Source of the DNA: Magicicada septendecula
Lineage: Eukaryota; Arthropoda; Insecta; Hemiptera; Cicadidae
Direction: 5' to 3'
Assembly: GCA_034769895.1 (NCBI GenBank)
Contig: CM068367.1
Location: 693,564,654 to 693,628,653 of the forward strand
Length of the DNA stretch: 64,000 bases
Shown: positions 11,137 through 23,639 of the stretch, piece after piece
How the letters are laid out: each line of letters starts with the position of its first letter
Numbering within the stretch: position 1 is the first letter of the stretch
Notes under the pieces: model-generated
The model's database searches: none
What the model saw: the letters and a program-made list of their open reading frames with translations, nothing else
What the model was told of the DNA's origin: nothing
Translations under genes and position numbers: made by a program

Positions 11137-11269
11137 GGGATGAAATTATAGCAGTAAATGGAACCACACTTCAAGGATTGACGCATTCAGAAGCTATTGC
11201 TGTTTTTAAAGATATAAAAAGTGGTCCTGTTATGCTGCATGTAGGAAGACGTGACCCACTCCATAAAAG
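11137..11269 (+). CDS. PDZ-domain scaffold protein, exon encoding the C-terminal half of the PDZ domain
   Basis: Preceded by a pyrimidine-rich acceptor ending TTTTAG. The first two bases complete the glycine codon split by the upstream donor, giving REG-DEIIAVNG across the 11.0-kb intron. The exon encodes the GDEIIAVNG turn, helix B (THSEAIAVFKDIK, whose first residue His is the class I hallmark, preferring S/T-X-hydrophobic C-termini) and the last strand VMLHVGRR. It ends AAAAG|GTAGTG (phase 2). The open frame reaching back to 11034 is intronic: it has no PDZ similarity before 11137. Together with the exon at the left edge this makes one complete PDZ domain of normal length. Confidence 0.88.
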
Positions 11270-11490
11270 GTAGTGTTGTTTACCTAATGTTCCTAGTTTC
11301 TAACTTCTTTTATGAATAGATTCTTTACACTTATTGTAAGAGATTGTTATTTTCGGACACATAAATCTATTCCAAATTACAGGAGGTATAAGTTTGATGT
11401 AAGTACATTTGAATTGCCTGCATTTATGAATAGTATAATAGTATTTTATCTTTTAATATACTTTGAATTATATTTGTTTCAGTTATACTA

Positions 11491-13425
11491 CAGTGTATGC
11501 CGCTTATTGTGATCACTTTAGGACATAGCTAGCCTGATAACATTAACCGATTGATAACAATGAACGAAAGAACCAAGTAGGACTTTGGAAAGTTGTTTAT
11601 TCACTTGCTAGTACACTACATACAGTATAATGAAACGTAGTACAGTACAACAAAATCTTACATGTAGGCCAACTGTATCAGCATCAATTGAAAAAGTCTT
11701 TTATTGTTGTTTGCCTCTGGTTTTCTCTCAATAGATCATTAATAAAGCGTTCATACTCATAATGTTTCTGAAAATCTACTGACCTGTGCTGGACACCTCA
11801 TCGTAACACTTTTAACGCCTCTCTCATTTCAGCGTTTGTTGGAGGTTGAGGAGGTTCATGGACGAATGTCTGCTGTATCTTCAGATTCTGGGGCCTGTTT
11901 TGAAAATCCTCCATGCTTGAAGCAGTTCCGAATCGTACTTCCTGAGACATTATTCCATGACATGGCCAGGAGATGCAGGGTCTCAAGAACATTGGTTTGT
12001 TTTGCAAGGTCATTTGCACTCAGTTCTTTTGTATTTTCCATGTTTTCTAGGATTCTTGTGCGCATCTCATGGCGATAATATCCCTTTAGGGTTCGAATGA
12101 TCCCCTGGTCGCATGGTTGTATCAATGAAGTCATGTTGGCAGGTAAGAAAACAAGATGGATATTCTTTAATTCACAGTTTACATTGTGTGCTGTACAATT
12201 ATCAATCAGCAAGACAATCTTCCTGTTTAACCTACTATCCCATTTTAATAGCCATTCTTTGAATATTAATGCAGTCATCCATGCATTAGAGTTTGAATGA
12301 TAGTCTACTGGAAATTTCTTCACACCTTTTAAGCATCGTGGGTTCTTGCTTTTGCCAATTACTAGAAGCCTTTCTTCGTCACCATTCATATTTGCACAGC
12401 ACAAGACAGTTAACCGTCCCTTGAGTGTCTTACATCCTTTAGCACTTTCATTCTTGAACAAATAAGTATGCTCAGGTAAGGCGCAATAATACAGTCCAGT
12501 CTCGTCTGCATTAAACACACAATCCGGAGAGTACATGTATATAATTTTTGGCCACTCCTCTTCTATCCATCTTTCAGCACCAGAAAAATCAGCATCTTTC
12601 TGTTCACCATGCATTCGTTTGTACACAATGTTCTCTCGTTTCTTCCAATGATGAAACCATCCTTCTGTTGCTACAAAATCATCTTTTCCCATTTTCTTAG
12701 CAAGTTCTTCTGCTTTTTGTCGCATCAGAGGCCCATCTACACGAGCATCTTGTTCACGAACATTAGTGAACCAAAGTTATAGAGCTGATTCAACCTCATT
12801 GTCTTTTCCACCACGAAACTTCTTACAATTCAAGTTTTGGTTTTCTTTTCCAGCCCTCACAATACTGTCCCGATTTTTTAACAATTTGCACAGAAGAGGT
12901 TGTGAAATCTGTAACTGCACTGCCGCACTGCGTTGACTCATTTTAAGCAATTTGTCATAGCGTTCTATGATTGAAAGTTTTTCTTTAAGGTTTAAATCTT
13001 TACATTTATTCTCCACGCTAGCCATAATTTCACTGCAATAACGTAAACTTCACAATGTAAAAGCTGTAGCTATACTGAAGGGTCGAACATGGGTTTATTG
13101 CTCGAAAGTGAAAGTTGAGTGGGTGAATGGCCGACTGCACCCCCTTCTACTTCGTCCTTCAGTACTGTACTTGTAAACACTATGACCAGAGGGACATAGA
13201 GTCGCAGACAGTGTAATTCGTTTTGTGAATGCAGTATAGTCACCCCAGATATTCTCAGACAAAAGTTTTACGAAAGCAAAAATGTGATAACATAAACCGA
13301 ATTACTGATTACAATAAGCGACATTTTTTCAATGTTTTAATATTCGTCCGGACGGGTCTTCATGAAAGTGATAAGAATATCCGAATGATAACATTATCTG
13401 TGATCACAATAAGCGGCGTGCATTG
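11491..13425 (-). mobile_element. Tigger-type DNA transposon, 1935 bp, nearly intact
   Basis: Inverted ends CAGTGTATGCCGCTTATTGT and ACAATAAGCGGCGTGCATTG, with the repeat extending to about 26 bp (GTGATCAC inner edge). TA outside both ends (11489-11490, 13426-13427). It lies in intron 2 of the PDZ gene, opposite to the gene's direction. Confidence 0.9.
11856..13025 (-). pseudogene. Tigger transposase with a single in-frame stop
   Basis: ATG at 13023-13025. Residues 1-82 form the N-terminal helix-turn-helix (LNLKEKLSIIERYDK, SAAVQLQISQPLLCKLLKNR). A TAA at 12777-12779 interrupts, and the same frame then runs open for about 307 codons (from 12776) to 11856. It includes the second DNA-binding helix region (ATEGWFHHWKKRENI) and the catalytic core: FNADETGLYYCALP (first Asp), LLIDNCTAHN (second Asp) and SLIQPCDQGIIRTLKGYYR (third Asp). 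Near the 3' end a shift into another frame (11798-12019, FVHEPPQPPTNAEMREAL) probably carries the original C-terminus. Few lesions compared with neighbours, so this is a young copy. Confidence 0.88.
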
Positions 13426-13699
13426 TATTTCCATATGTGTGAAGAGGTGTTTATGATGATATTCTTTTGTTACTCATTATGCTGTGTACTATTTAGTTTA
13501 TTTGCTAAATAGTTTAGTTTACTAGTTTTATTTATTGGTCTATTTACATAACCACTCTTAACTTAATATGGTACTAAGAAACTTACCAAAGAACTAAGGT
13601 AAAATGTTCTAGTGTAGATAGATGGGCAAACGGGTAACATCTGGGTAGATAGATGTAGGTAAATGGGCAAACGGTGAGAATACGTAATATTTGGCCAGA

Positions 13700-14130
13700 G
13701 CTTCAGAGCTTATAGTCCTGTGTGTGAGCAGGACTAACCATTGATATTATTGCATTGTTGAAAACTGTCCAAGTGTGGAACATACTTGAAACTACAAAAT
13801 TTCTTTGAACCACTTATTGTTTTCGACATACCAAATTTAACTGTTCGATATACCACAACAAAGTTGGCTGTGAAAACAGAACACAACAGTATCATTGCAT
13901 CAATAGAAGATATAATGACTGTACCATTGTTACCTCTTGTGTCAAAAGAACTGAGTCATTATTTGCAGTCATCTGCTTAAAAGAAATAGGTTTTAAGCAG
14001 ATTACATCTAGTCCTCATTACTCACAGTCAAATGATGAGGAAGAGAGGTTAGCTGAAATTTATAAGACTATCTTGATGAAAAATTAGGACCGATATTTTG
14101 GGTTGTTAGCACATCAAGTAACATCTTTAG
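13700..14130 (+). pseudogene. Retrotransposon integrase remnant (short)
   Basis: At about 13978-14085 the + strand encodes GFKQITSSPHYSQSNDEEERLAE, close to the conserved region around the third catalytic residue (Glu) of retroviral-type integrases, where the usual pattern is SSPxHPQSNGxxER. The open frame upstream (13786-13980) may belong to it but has no clear motif. A heavily decayed Gypsy-like fragment; no LTRs seen. Confidence 0.4.
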
Positions 14131-14238
14131 AATGTGAATACTGTTAATTGTTGTTTATAAGAAAATCTGAACTACCATACTAGTTTTGACAAAACTTCAA
14201 GGTTGTTTAATTAAAAGCAATACAGGAATCATCAAACC

Positions 14239-14431
14239 AACTAATTATAAGTACAGTACTACTGACTCAGAACACTAAGTTTTTTATTGGTAAAAATGAA
14301 AAATTTTAGGTATAAGGTAAAAAGTTTACAATTTTACATTTATACCAATAAAAACTTAGTGTTCCGAGTCAGTAGTATTGTACTTATAATTAGTTAATCA
14401 ACAGAAACATCATGGACAACAAAATCCAAGC
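14239..14431 (+). mobile_element. Small palindromic element related to the 6533-6966 foldback element
   Basis: Arms AACTAATTATAAGTACAGTA ... TACTTATAATTAGTT and GACTCAGAACACTAAG ... CTTAGTGTTCCGAGTC form an inverted repeat at 14239-14395. It is followed by ACATCATGGACAACAAAATC, the same asymmetric tail found outside the larger foldback element. The hammerhead-like core is absent from this shorter copy. A target duplication was not found. Confidence 0.5.
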
Positions 14432-14439
14432 ATAAAATG

Positions 14440-17225
14440 AACTGATTTGGGATAATATAAAGTGTACTTTGATAGATGACACATTGCAATTGAGTTAGAC
14501 CTTAGAAAAACTTTGAAGAGTGGATATGAAGAAATATGGAACTGTTATTGACCAGTTAACTGCACATGACTGTATTATATAATTGTAATAAAATTTGGTA
14601 AAATTATAAGAAGCAGGAAAAATTATTCAGAAAAATAACATAGCTGACTATTCTTGTGCTAACATAGAAGATGAACTAGAAATAAGAATAGACAATGCTG
14701 AAGTAAAGAAAAGGAAAAGATAGCTAACCAGGAAAGAACATTGGGAAAGAAAACTAAGAAGTGGCCATTGAAAGAAAGAGAATCGTGGTATTCAGTATGG
14801 AAAATCAGTTTGACATACACTGGAACCCAAAGACTGAAAGTTGATACAGAAGGGACAAGGTATGAAGGAAGTTAAAAAAAAGTCTGATGTTATTGTCAAT
14901 GTCTTATGTGAACAATGTCCCACTTATATTATGTTAGTACTGTTACCATTAAATTAGTACATGTTTAAACAGTAATTTGTGTCAGTACATTACAATTTAT
15001 GTGCCAGATACCACATATAGATTAATAAATTAAAGTACCAGATGCCACAATAAATTAAAATAATAACAGCAATACATTTTTCACACTTTTCCTGTCTGCA
15101 CAGACTAAATACAAAAATAAAAGTATGTGTATAAAATCTTCATTATTTCAAATAATGTTATGCAAACAAGCTTTAAAGCTTGCAATTGAGATTTTAAATG
15201 TGAAAATGTAAAATGGTAATGCTTTTATTGGAGGGTGGAATGAAGAGGGGGTACAAGAAAGGCACCTTGCCTAGGTAAAAATGTTATATTAAGCCAACTC
15301 TGCCTGTGGTCTGTGACTTAATGTACCCAGATACATTGAACAACATTTTGTCTATGTAAAACATTTATTCAACAGTTCATTTTCTGACCTTACACAAAGT
15401 TTTGATATGATCTATAAAAAGGCATCCCACATTACATAAAAATAACTGTATTTTCCTTTTAATAGCTTTTCCAAATCTACGATGAATTTCATTTTGCAAT
15501 TTTGAATGGCCATAATTGCCTTATGAATGAATCTTGTTGGGATGATATTAATATATTGGGATATTCATAAATTATTGTTCAGACGTCTAGTATTATTATT
15601 ATGTTAATCACTCCTTGTAGTATTTATCAGTGAACCACACAGAAACAAGAACTGGCACATATAATTTAGTAACACTTTTTTAACTGCATCTACTTTACAT
15701 ATTTGTCATCTGGCCCAGAAATACTTTTCACCCAAAATATTTGTTCCTCAAAGATTAAATCGCCAAGAATATATATCTAACACAATGTGTCATACATCTC
15801 TATCCATTTCTGACAAATTTATTTTGTTGCACTTTGTGTATACAATTTAATTGAAGAATAATACAAAACTTACAAAGTTTAATTTCAAAACAATTTTCAA
15901 TAACGTTTTTCCTTCAGTTTCAGTTAACTTTGTTTAGAATGGCATAAATTTTTCTGTACCGCCTTAAAAAGTGTTGAAAATAATGCTTACACACACACAC
16001 ACCCACACAGAGTTACATGTGTAAAGTTGTATGAAACAACAGATCAAATTTCTGTATTAAGACTGATGGCAGTTTCTAAATAATAAAATGAGTGGGAGGG
16101 GGGCAATGTGAGCCAGATTTAAGGAGGGGCCACCATTCTGGATGATCAATACTTATGTAGAAAAATGTAAAATATCTAACCTAGTATTAAAATTTTGTAA
16201 AAAATATTTCATTTACTCTAGTTTTCTGTTTTTAGATCAAGTGAATTTTCTATTTCTTGTTTGTTAAAATCTAGACTTGGTCTAAATCCATGTATGATTC
16301 CTGTTTCATAGACACCAACACATTCAGCCTGTCGTTGTTCACAGAGTTTCTTACAGCATAAGAAATCACCTTTTGCTTTCTACAGTTATCATTGTAGAGT
16401 AACTATTATTTTCAAAACAGTTAAAATGAGGAACATTTGAGATAATTTTTAATAAGTCTTTCTCATTATATTTAGTAACTTCTATAGGTTACATTTTATA
16501 GAAACATTAGAAACATATTTTAGTCAAAGTAAAATTTTAATAATGGTGTTGAACAAAAATATTATCCTAATTATGAAAATCTTCATGAATGTATAACACT
16601 TGTGGTTTGGTTCTCAGTTTCTGACCAAAGGGGAAAATTGAATTGTAGTTTGGAATCATTTTTTTGGAAACTCTAACAGTATTGTAGGAAATTTTCATTT
16701 AAAAACAACTATTTCCTACAATGCAAATATAATTTCCTGAAAAAATAGATATTATATAAAATCACAAAAACAACAACAACAACAATAATAATAATAACAA
16801 TAACAGTAACACTGTAATAACAATATTTTGTTACACTATGTACTATAAAATTAACAGTGCTCCTGAAGGCTATTGTAGCATGCCATGGTGGTAAAGTATC
16901 ATGGTAAGTAGTTTCAAATTCACTTCATTAGTAAGTGGAGTTACAACAGAGTGGCTCACCTGCAGGATTCAGAGACTAACTACTTGAAATATGAATATAC
17001 TATATGTGAAAAGTGCTCAAAGTACAACAGAACATAGTAATGTTCTAGTAAGAAAACAGCCTTATTTCTTCCAGTGTAATACATTGAAAAGGTAAATAAG
17101 AGTATTAAGATGATGCTTATAAAGTAATTGAGAACATTGCTATATGAACATATTTCTTTCATAGATGCCGCATCTCTCTGCAGAGTTTACAGTTATAGAT
17201 ACTACAGACTTTTAGGCACTTACAG
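14440..17225. other. Intron 2 interior: no gene seen
   Basis: AT-rich intronic sequence with short AAC/AAT microsatellite tracts near 16770-16805. Purine-rich stretches around 14640-14880 look like decayed coding of unknown origin but show no motif. Confidence 0.55.
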
Positions 17226-17229
17226 TCTA

Positions 17230-17665
17230 TACCAAGGGTTCCCAACTGGTGGTATGCAGAGTATTCTAAGGTGGTACGCAAGAAGACTAGCTAGGAAAAA
17301 AGTGTTTACTTGAAAAAAATAAGTAAATAAAAATTTACGTTCAAAACAACAATAAATTTTCATCTGACATGATTACCCTTCTAAAAACACAACCTTAATA
17401 CTTTGCGGTAATATTTCATTAGATGTCTGCTCTTATCTTATTTTGTTTTCTTTATTCACATTTGTTTACGAGTTTATGCACAGATATTATATATTATACA
17501 TATATTATACACAACTAGGAATAATAGGATATACTATTCACGATGTATCAAGTTTTTTTTATTGAGAAACCTCCAATAACCTTTCTTTAAGCTCCAGTGG
17601 TACTCAAAATTAACGTGGAAGACCAAAATGGTACACGGGTCTAGGAAGGTTGGGAACCACTTGTT
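17230..17665. mobile_element. hAT-like MITE in intron 2
   Basis: Left end CCAAGGGTTCCCAACTGGTG and right end GGAAGGTTGGGAACCACTTG are imperfect inverted repeats of the CAGTGGTTCCCAACC type known from hAT (Charlie-like) elements. Internal sub-terminal repeats are GGTGGTACGC and GGTACACGGGTC. An 8-bp target duplication is not recognisable, so the exact ends are uncertain. It ends about 130 bp before the last PDZ exon. Confidence 0.5.
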
Positions 17666-17795
17666 TAAGAGCTAGTTATACTAAAAATTTAAAATTCAAT
17701 TTTATAACATGCTGTACTTGTGTGCATTAAGTTTCTGTTTTAAATGTTTCATTAACATTAAAATGTCTAATTTACATCTTTCTGGCATCTTTCAG

Positions 17796-17847
17796 AACCA
17801 ACAAGTCAAAGTCATGTGACGACCTAGACAAATTCAGCCCTTGCTGA
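17796..17847 (+). CDS. PDZ-domain scaffold protein, terminal exon (C-terminal tail and stop)
   Basis: The acceptor CATCTTTCAG precedes the exon, and its first base completes the arginine codon left in phase 2 by the preceding exon. It encodes RTNKSKSCDDLDKFSPC followed by TGA at 17845-17847. A basic stretch followed by an SKSxDDL-like motif after the final PDZ domain is, from memory, seen in related scaffolds; here it supports the splice choice. This exon is too short to stand out as an ORF. Confidence rests on frame continuity, the acceptor and the downstream polyadenylation signal; transcript data would settle it. Confidence 0.65.
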
Positions 17848-18320
17848 AGAGGGACATTTCATCAAGCAAAAACTGCCATTAAATCAGTAATATAGTTGTA
17901 ATAAGTTTATATTATAAAGGCTGTGAACAGTGCCCTTGGTGTACAGTTTATTCTGTGTTTTCTCTAGACTGTTGTTCCTACACATTTTTGTTTACTACTA
18001 TTTTATTTGTATTAAGCTTCTTGCTTAGATTCAGATTTGAATGTTAATACATTTGTAAGGTAGTTTAAAATATAGTGGTTACAATGCATATGTTTTAACA
18101 ATATAGTTTGTATATATAATTTTTTACGTAAAAATAATTCTTATTTTTTAAACTGTTGTTGTCATAAAAGCTTTATATGTGTACATATAATGTTTATTAA
18201 CCGTAATAAAATTACATTGGTTAACAAACCAGTCATAAAGATGTCTTTACATAAACCCTAATATATAATTTAATTATTTATTTATGCTAGAAATTTTAGT
18301 ATCTTAATTAAAAAATAAAC
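17848..18320 (+). promoter_or_regulatory. Putative 3' UTR and polyadenylation signals of the PDZ gene
   Basis: AT-rich sequence directly downstream of the PDZ stop codon. AATAAA occurs at 18205-18210 and again near 18314. No other coding signal lies between. The actual cleavage site is not determinable here. Confidence 0.45.
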
Positions 18321-19325
18321 TTTAAAATTTTTGATTAATTTTTGCATGCACCCACATGCGCATTTCCACACACACCCACACAATCATTGACAACTCTGAT
18401 AAACAGAATTTAAATTTTGTAGACATTTCATGCATATATTGATGAAAACCTTTATATTTGTTAATTTTATGTGATATAGACTTTGGTGGTTCAAACATTT
18501 ATCTTCAGTCCAAAATATATATGTAACAAATAGCTAACATAATAATATTACTGTGTTTGGCTGTAATAACTTGTGAAACAATTATAAACAATTGAATAAA
18601 ATAAGTGTTAGTGAAACAGTTGTATTATGCAGTATATTTATTTAATTTGTTATAAAACATCTATTTAGTTGATTAAATATAAACACTACAAGAATATTTT
18701 AATCATATTAACAAATATTTAAGAAAGAAAGAAATTAATTAAATTTATTTTTTGGCACTTTATAACATTTTTATGTGTCACATGTTGGATGAATAATTAA
18801 GCCCCCAAGATTCTCAGATCTAGCAGATCCAAAAATGTTTAAATTGTAATTCCTCTGAATGGTTAAGGGTATTCGTTTGTGTTTAATACAGATGGAATGC
18901 TTTGCTGACACAACAGATCTTCAAATAAAGTATTTATAAGCAATCTACAATCTATATAATCTAGTACATAGTACAGCAGGTTCTTCGTTGTCTCCTTCTC
19001 CACCTCTCCTCCTCCTATTACTCCACCTCCTCCTTCTTCATAAAAAATATCATTATGCTTGGAGAAATTGTGAAAACCAACACCTTTTTTTAGGAAAACA
19101 TGCAATTATGTTTTCTTGTATCTAGTTTTTTTATTCACTGTTGAAATTAGCTTCATTTGGTAATCACCAGTTCTCAAAGCTGACCATTTTCACTTAGTTT
19201 AGAATGAATGCCACCTGTGTTCAGTAATGTAATCCTGATTATTTTTAAAAATTCCTCCCTCCTTTGTAAAGGGATGCCTCCTTTTTCCCTTAATTTAGTT
19301 TGTTCAACTATAAACTTTTCTGTAT
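18321..19325. other. Intergenic: no gene seen
   Basis: AT-rich. It contains a short pyrimidine tract of CTCCTC/CACCTCC units around 18990-19035. The open frame at 18863-19105 is unrecognised and composition-driven. Confidence 0.55.
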
Positions 19326-19328
19326 GTG

Positions 19329-20200
19329 TGAGGTGGTATCAAAAAGTTCTGAGGCTAGACTAGACTATATACAACAAATTACTTCCTTCACTTAAGTTTT
19401 GTCACCATAACCTTCAAAGTAGTCCCCTTGCGTAGCAATACACTGCTTCAGTGCACTTCCCACTTCTGGAATGCTTCCTGGAAGTCATGTTCTCAAAGTG
19501 TGTCAAACACCATCTGTGATCTGTGTTAAACTTGTCAACAGTTTCAAAGCAGTGACCCTTATGCTTGAGTTTCATCTTCGGAAAATGGAAGAAGGTGCAG
19601 GGAGGCAAAATCCAGTGAATAGGGTAGGTGAGAAATGGTGATCATTCTGTCACTGCCTAAAGCCATAAATAGTCTTTCCAGTGCTAAGTGATTGGGCACG
19701 TTATTGTGATGTAGCATTCAATTGCTTTTGCGGCAAAGTTTTAGTCTCTTTTGCCAAATATATTCCCTCAGATGCTTCATAACTTTGCAGTAAAACAGAG
19801 TATTGGGAGTTTGGCTCTTGGTGACATTGATGGGGTGCGCAACCCCATGAATGTCAAAGAAAATAATGAGCATCTTTTTATCATACTCCTGACATGCTTG
19901 CCTATTTTGGACTTGGAAGTACTATGCTCCTCCACTGTGAAGAGTTTTGTTTGGTCTCTAGGCCATAATCATAGACCAAAGTATTACATCCAGTGAAGAC
20001 ACTCAACATAAATGATAAGTTTCCAGGATCTGCTGAAGAAAATCTTGACAGATTTTGACATGGTGTGCTTTCTGTGCTGGGGTAAAATCTTCGCCACAGA
20101 CTTTTCAAGAGCATGGTGCATATGACTGTTCCATATCATACATTGATGATGTCAGCAATATTCAGTATGGTTCTCTGGTGGTCTTTATATTTTTGTAACA
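19329..20200 (-). pseudogene. mariner transposase remnant with lost catalytic residues
   Basis: The left end GGTGGTATCAAAAAGTTCTG resembles a mariner terminal repeat. Reading the - strand, fragments match the mariner DD34D order: TGCNTLVYDYGLETKQNSSQW (the usual TGDE replaced by TGCN, so the first Asp is lost), IFFDIHGVAH, MLHHNNVPNH (usual HHDNAPAH, second Asp to Asn), PYSLDFA (third Asp kept) and FPKMKLKHKGHCF. Several frames are needed. The N-terminus and right terminal repeat are missing. A long-dead copy. Confidence 0.7.
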
Positions 20201-20239
20201 ATAACAAATTTAATGGATTGAAATCATATAGAATTTTTC

Positions 20240-21215
20240 TACAAGGAGAAAAAACTTTGTTTTCACTTTCTATCGCTTAAAACCAGGTGATTTAAAAAAT
20301 ATTTCTTAAATTATACTTATCTCCATAAATGTTTCTCTTTTTTATCTTTGGCACAAGGTCTCTTAGAATAGGAATGTGATCTTTACTTGAAAAAAATTGG
20401 GGATTATCCTTCAAACCATGTTCTTGACAAAACTATCAAGAACAATACTCTATTTTGCTTTTGTATAGTTGACGTAACTCAGAAGCACTTTTTACACATA
20501 TTAACGTTTTCAATATTATGATATAAAAGACATGTTTTACTGGCCCCTTGCATTGAATTTAGTTCTTTTAAATTGTCTAAATGTCTTAGTTATATGTGGG
20601 ACCTGTTCTAAATTTTGTACGATTTTTGAAACTCATACCTACATGATTCCTTCAGCACATATTCAGATACATTCATTATTGTTTCTTAACATTGCACATG
20701 AAAGACTTTATTAAATTTAGAATTCTATGTATATAATGTTTGCTTCCTATTTCCTTATATACCTAATTGCATCTGTAATTTAGAAAGAAAACACCAACAC
20801 TCTTAGAATAATAAGTCATTAACAGAACTACGCTCAAGTTAAATCAAAAACTTAACACAACTTTTAAGATAAGCAGTTCCCTTATATCAAGAAAATGAAT
20901 AAAAGGCATTAGTGCTAAAGATGAAAATTTATCCTGATATAAATTTTAGTCATCCTCCAATACCTATAAGAACAACTCCAACAAGTCCAACTGACCAGCA
21001 AAGCAGAATGATGTATTTACTATTTATTATTATTATTATTATTGAAAATGAGGTATAATGTTGTTACATAATTGGTATAAAATTGTCCGTTTATTGAAGT
21101 AAACTGACTTTGCATGAGTAAGTAGTAAATTATTCATTGTTTATGTGACAGGCCTATGAAAGGTTAAACAAGCTTTTTTAGACAAAGTAAGATAGATGTA
21201 TTAATATGAAAAATG
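20240..21215. other. Intergenic: no gene seen
   Basis: AT-rich with a short ATT tract near 21025-21042. No supported gene. Confidence 0.55.
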
Positions 21216-21220
21216 TTAAC

Positions 21221-21342
21221 TTTTAATTTTATTTACGAAATGTAGGCTTTTTGAACACATTTCTTCTAAAGTAGAACTTTCTATTACAATTTTTGGGAAA
21301 ATAAAATAACAACTTTTTATTTGACAAAGAGGGCAACTTATA
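21221..21342. repeat. Gypsy insertion flank, original copy
   Basis: 122 bp directly left of the LTR, ending in TTATA (the target duplication). The same 122 bp, with a few substitutions, recurs at 29045-29166 inside the locus. Confidence 0.8.
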
Positions 21343-23208
21343 AAGTTAACGAAAGTGTCGTTTCGTTTTTTCTGGCGTTTACTGACTTTTTTTTTTATAA
21401 CTATGTTTACGTGAATATGAAAATATTTAAATTGAATATACTTTAATTTCGTATGGGCGCCAGAGATTATGTGATCTCAGGGGTTTTCTGAATGAAAACA
21501 CAGTAATTTGGATGCTAATAACATATATCTTTAATTATCTCTGAAATGCAAATATTGACAAATACATTTATCGTTTAACTATATTGTCGAATATACAATA
21601 CGTTACTAAAATAATACTTCATAATCAAAATTATATATCTTTTAATTTCTCTATATGTTTCCTAATCAAAATTATTCAAATAATGTCATCTGATAGAGTA
21701 AAGTTAATACATACATAAATATAAATCAATTATTATTTAAATAGGAACAATTACATATATCTATATTAATCAGATATGCCTAATTTGTTACACCTCTCAT
21801 TAATCATCAGTATCAATAAATACCATTAGCATCTACACATGTTTAAGTTATTTATAAGTATGTATCATTATTAATCATAATCAAATTGACTCTACAAATG
21901 AACTTTCAACTTTGAATTACACTAACATACTAATCCTTTCTAAGTCATAAGGTAACTCAAAATAGCATCCATTTACTCGTAAGTTTCTTTAAGAAATGAG
22001 ACGGGAGTTTGGAAGTATATAGACGATCTACGACATTGTAAATATGTATTGTATAGATATATATAAAATGTTAGATTGTACTTGCTCACGTTTGTCCACA
22101 TCAGGAATCCTTTTATCAGCGTGGTTAATTAACACTCACTAAGACATACTCTGCTTTTTAATTGAACACACTTCACTACTGTAGGTATTACCCGTATTTC
22201 GTTGTATTTCCGCACACGAACTGCCGCGCACAAGAAAAAGTATACAGGTTGATTTAATATCACTAATCAATATAAACTTCTTCTTTCTTCATGTTCGAAC
22301 TGATTTAAAGTCATCACTTGCGTTGAAGATTATTTTCTTAATTACACTCCGCTTACCATTATACTTCTCAAGAATAGTTATGGAATTAACTACCCTTCTA
22401 TTACTATTAAACTGTGAATGTAATCATCACTTTGTTTCTCCTACACTATTATTACTTTAAATCACTAATTTAAATAACAAAGTTTATATTAAGCGTCTTT
22501 ACATTTCGCGTACTATTAAATGATACTCTAAGACGATAGATGTTTTAAGCAACAAAACTGATTGTAAAGAGAACAATCTGTAAGAAAGTTGACTTGTAAG
22601 AAAGCTGATTTGTAAGAGAATGATTTGAAAAAAAGAGAGACGCGATCGGGTCGTTGCACTAATATTTATAATAGTTGACCTCTCTAGCTTTCCTCTAGTT
22701 CTACTCAAAATTCCCTGATAGGCTTAGAGCTTAGTTCCGGGCCAGGAACTTTGAATTTGCCCACTCATGTGTCTAAAAAAATTGGCGCTCTCTGGTTACG
22801 CTTTTTATGATTGGCTGTTCACATAGAAAACGCGCTGAATTAGCATATGTTGATTTCACTCGAACCGACGCTGCTTTCACCCGCTAAACAAGTTTTTTAT
22901 GAGTGTTCATCTTTTGTACTCTCAAGGCCAATATTTGTCAAAACTAACGGTACATGACACTAAAGTCGTTTTTAGCAAACAACGAGTTTCCGTTACTTTA
23001 TGACTTCGAAAGTTAACAAATATGTCCCATAGCCGACAGTCTGTTGCCACTGCTACATATTATAGAACATTTTTATCTGAGGCATTTCTTTGTCTCAACA
23101 TTACACTCCATATAACAAAATATTTATACTTACAATTATCTATATAAACACTTAATAATATCTAATATACATTAGTGTCATCACATCAATTATTATAAAA
23201 TTTTATCA
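21343..23208 (-). repeat. Gypsy LTR, 3' copy (about 1866 bp)
   Basis: Nearly identical to 29167-31030. On the - strand it starts TGATAAAATTTTATAAT and ends GTTAACTT; the end is not the canonical CA, so the outer edge is inferred from the TTATA repeat. A TATA box (TATAAATA on the - strand) lies at 22663-22670. A polypurine tract (CAATTTGGGGGAT, - strand, about 23219-23231) borders it on the internal side. Unusually long for a Gypsy LTR. Confidence 0.85.
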
Positions 23209-23639
23209 TTATATAATATCCCCCAAATTGATTTGGTTATACAATAGATTTTCAGATTTATAGCAAATCAATTTGCATGCCTCTTAGTATGTTTGACTAT
23301 TTATTTACTAAACATGCTTATGTCTAGAGGTGGTTGTCCCTTGTCAGTTTGTTTACACTGGGTAGAAACCCCATCTGTTTTGTAAACAGGATTTCACTAT
23401 ATACCTGCGTCAGCCTTCTTTCTTCAAAACTAGTCCTTACCAGCTGACACACTTTCGCTTTTGCTAGACACAGCTGATATTGTTTACATACTATGTTTTA
23501 CAAGTTTCTGTCTTAACTTACATTAATTTACTTTTGTTTATAATTACAATGTTTTTTGTTTACACTGAGGAAATCGAAATTTATTGCTAAATCAAACTTC
23601 ATTTCCATCCCATTTATTGATTAATTATTCAGTATTTAA

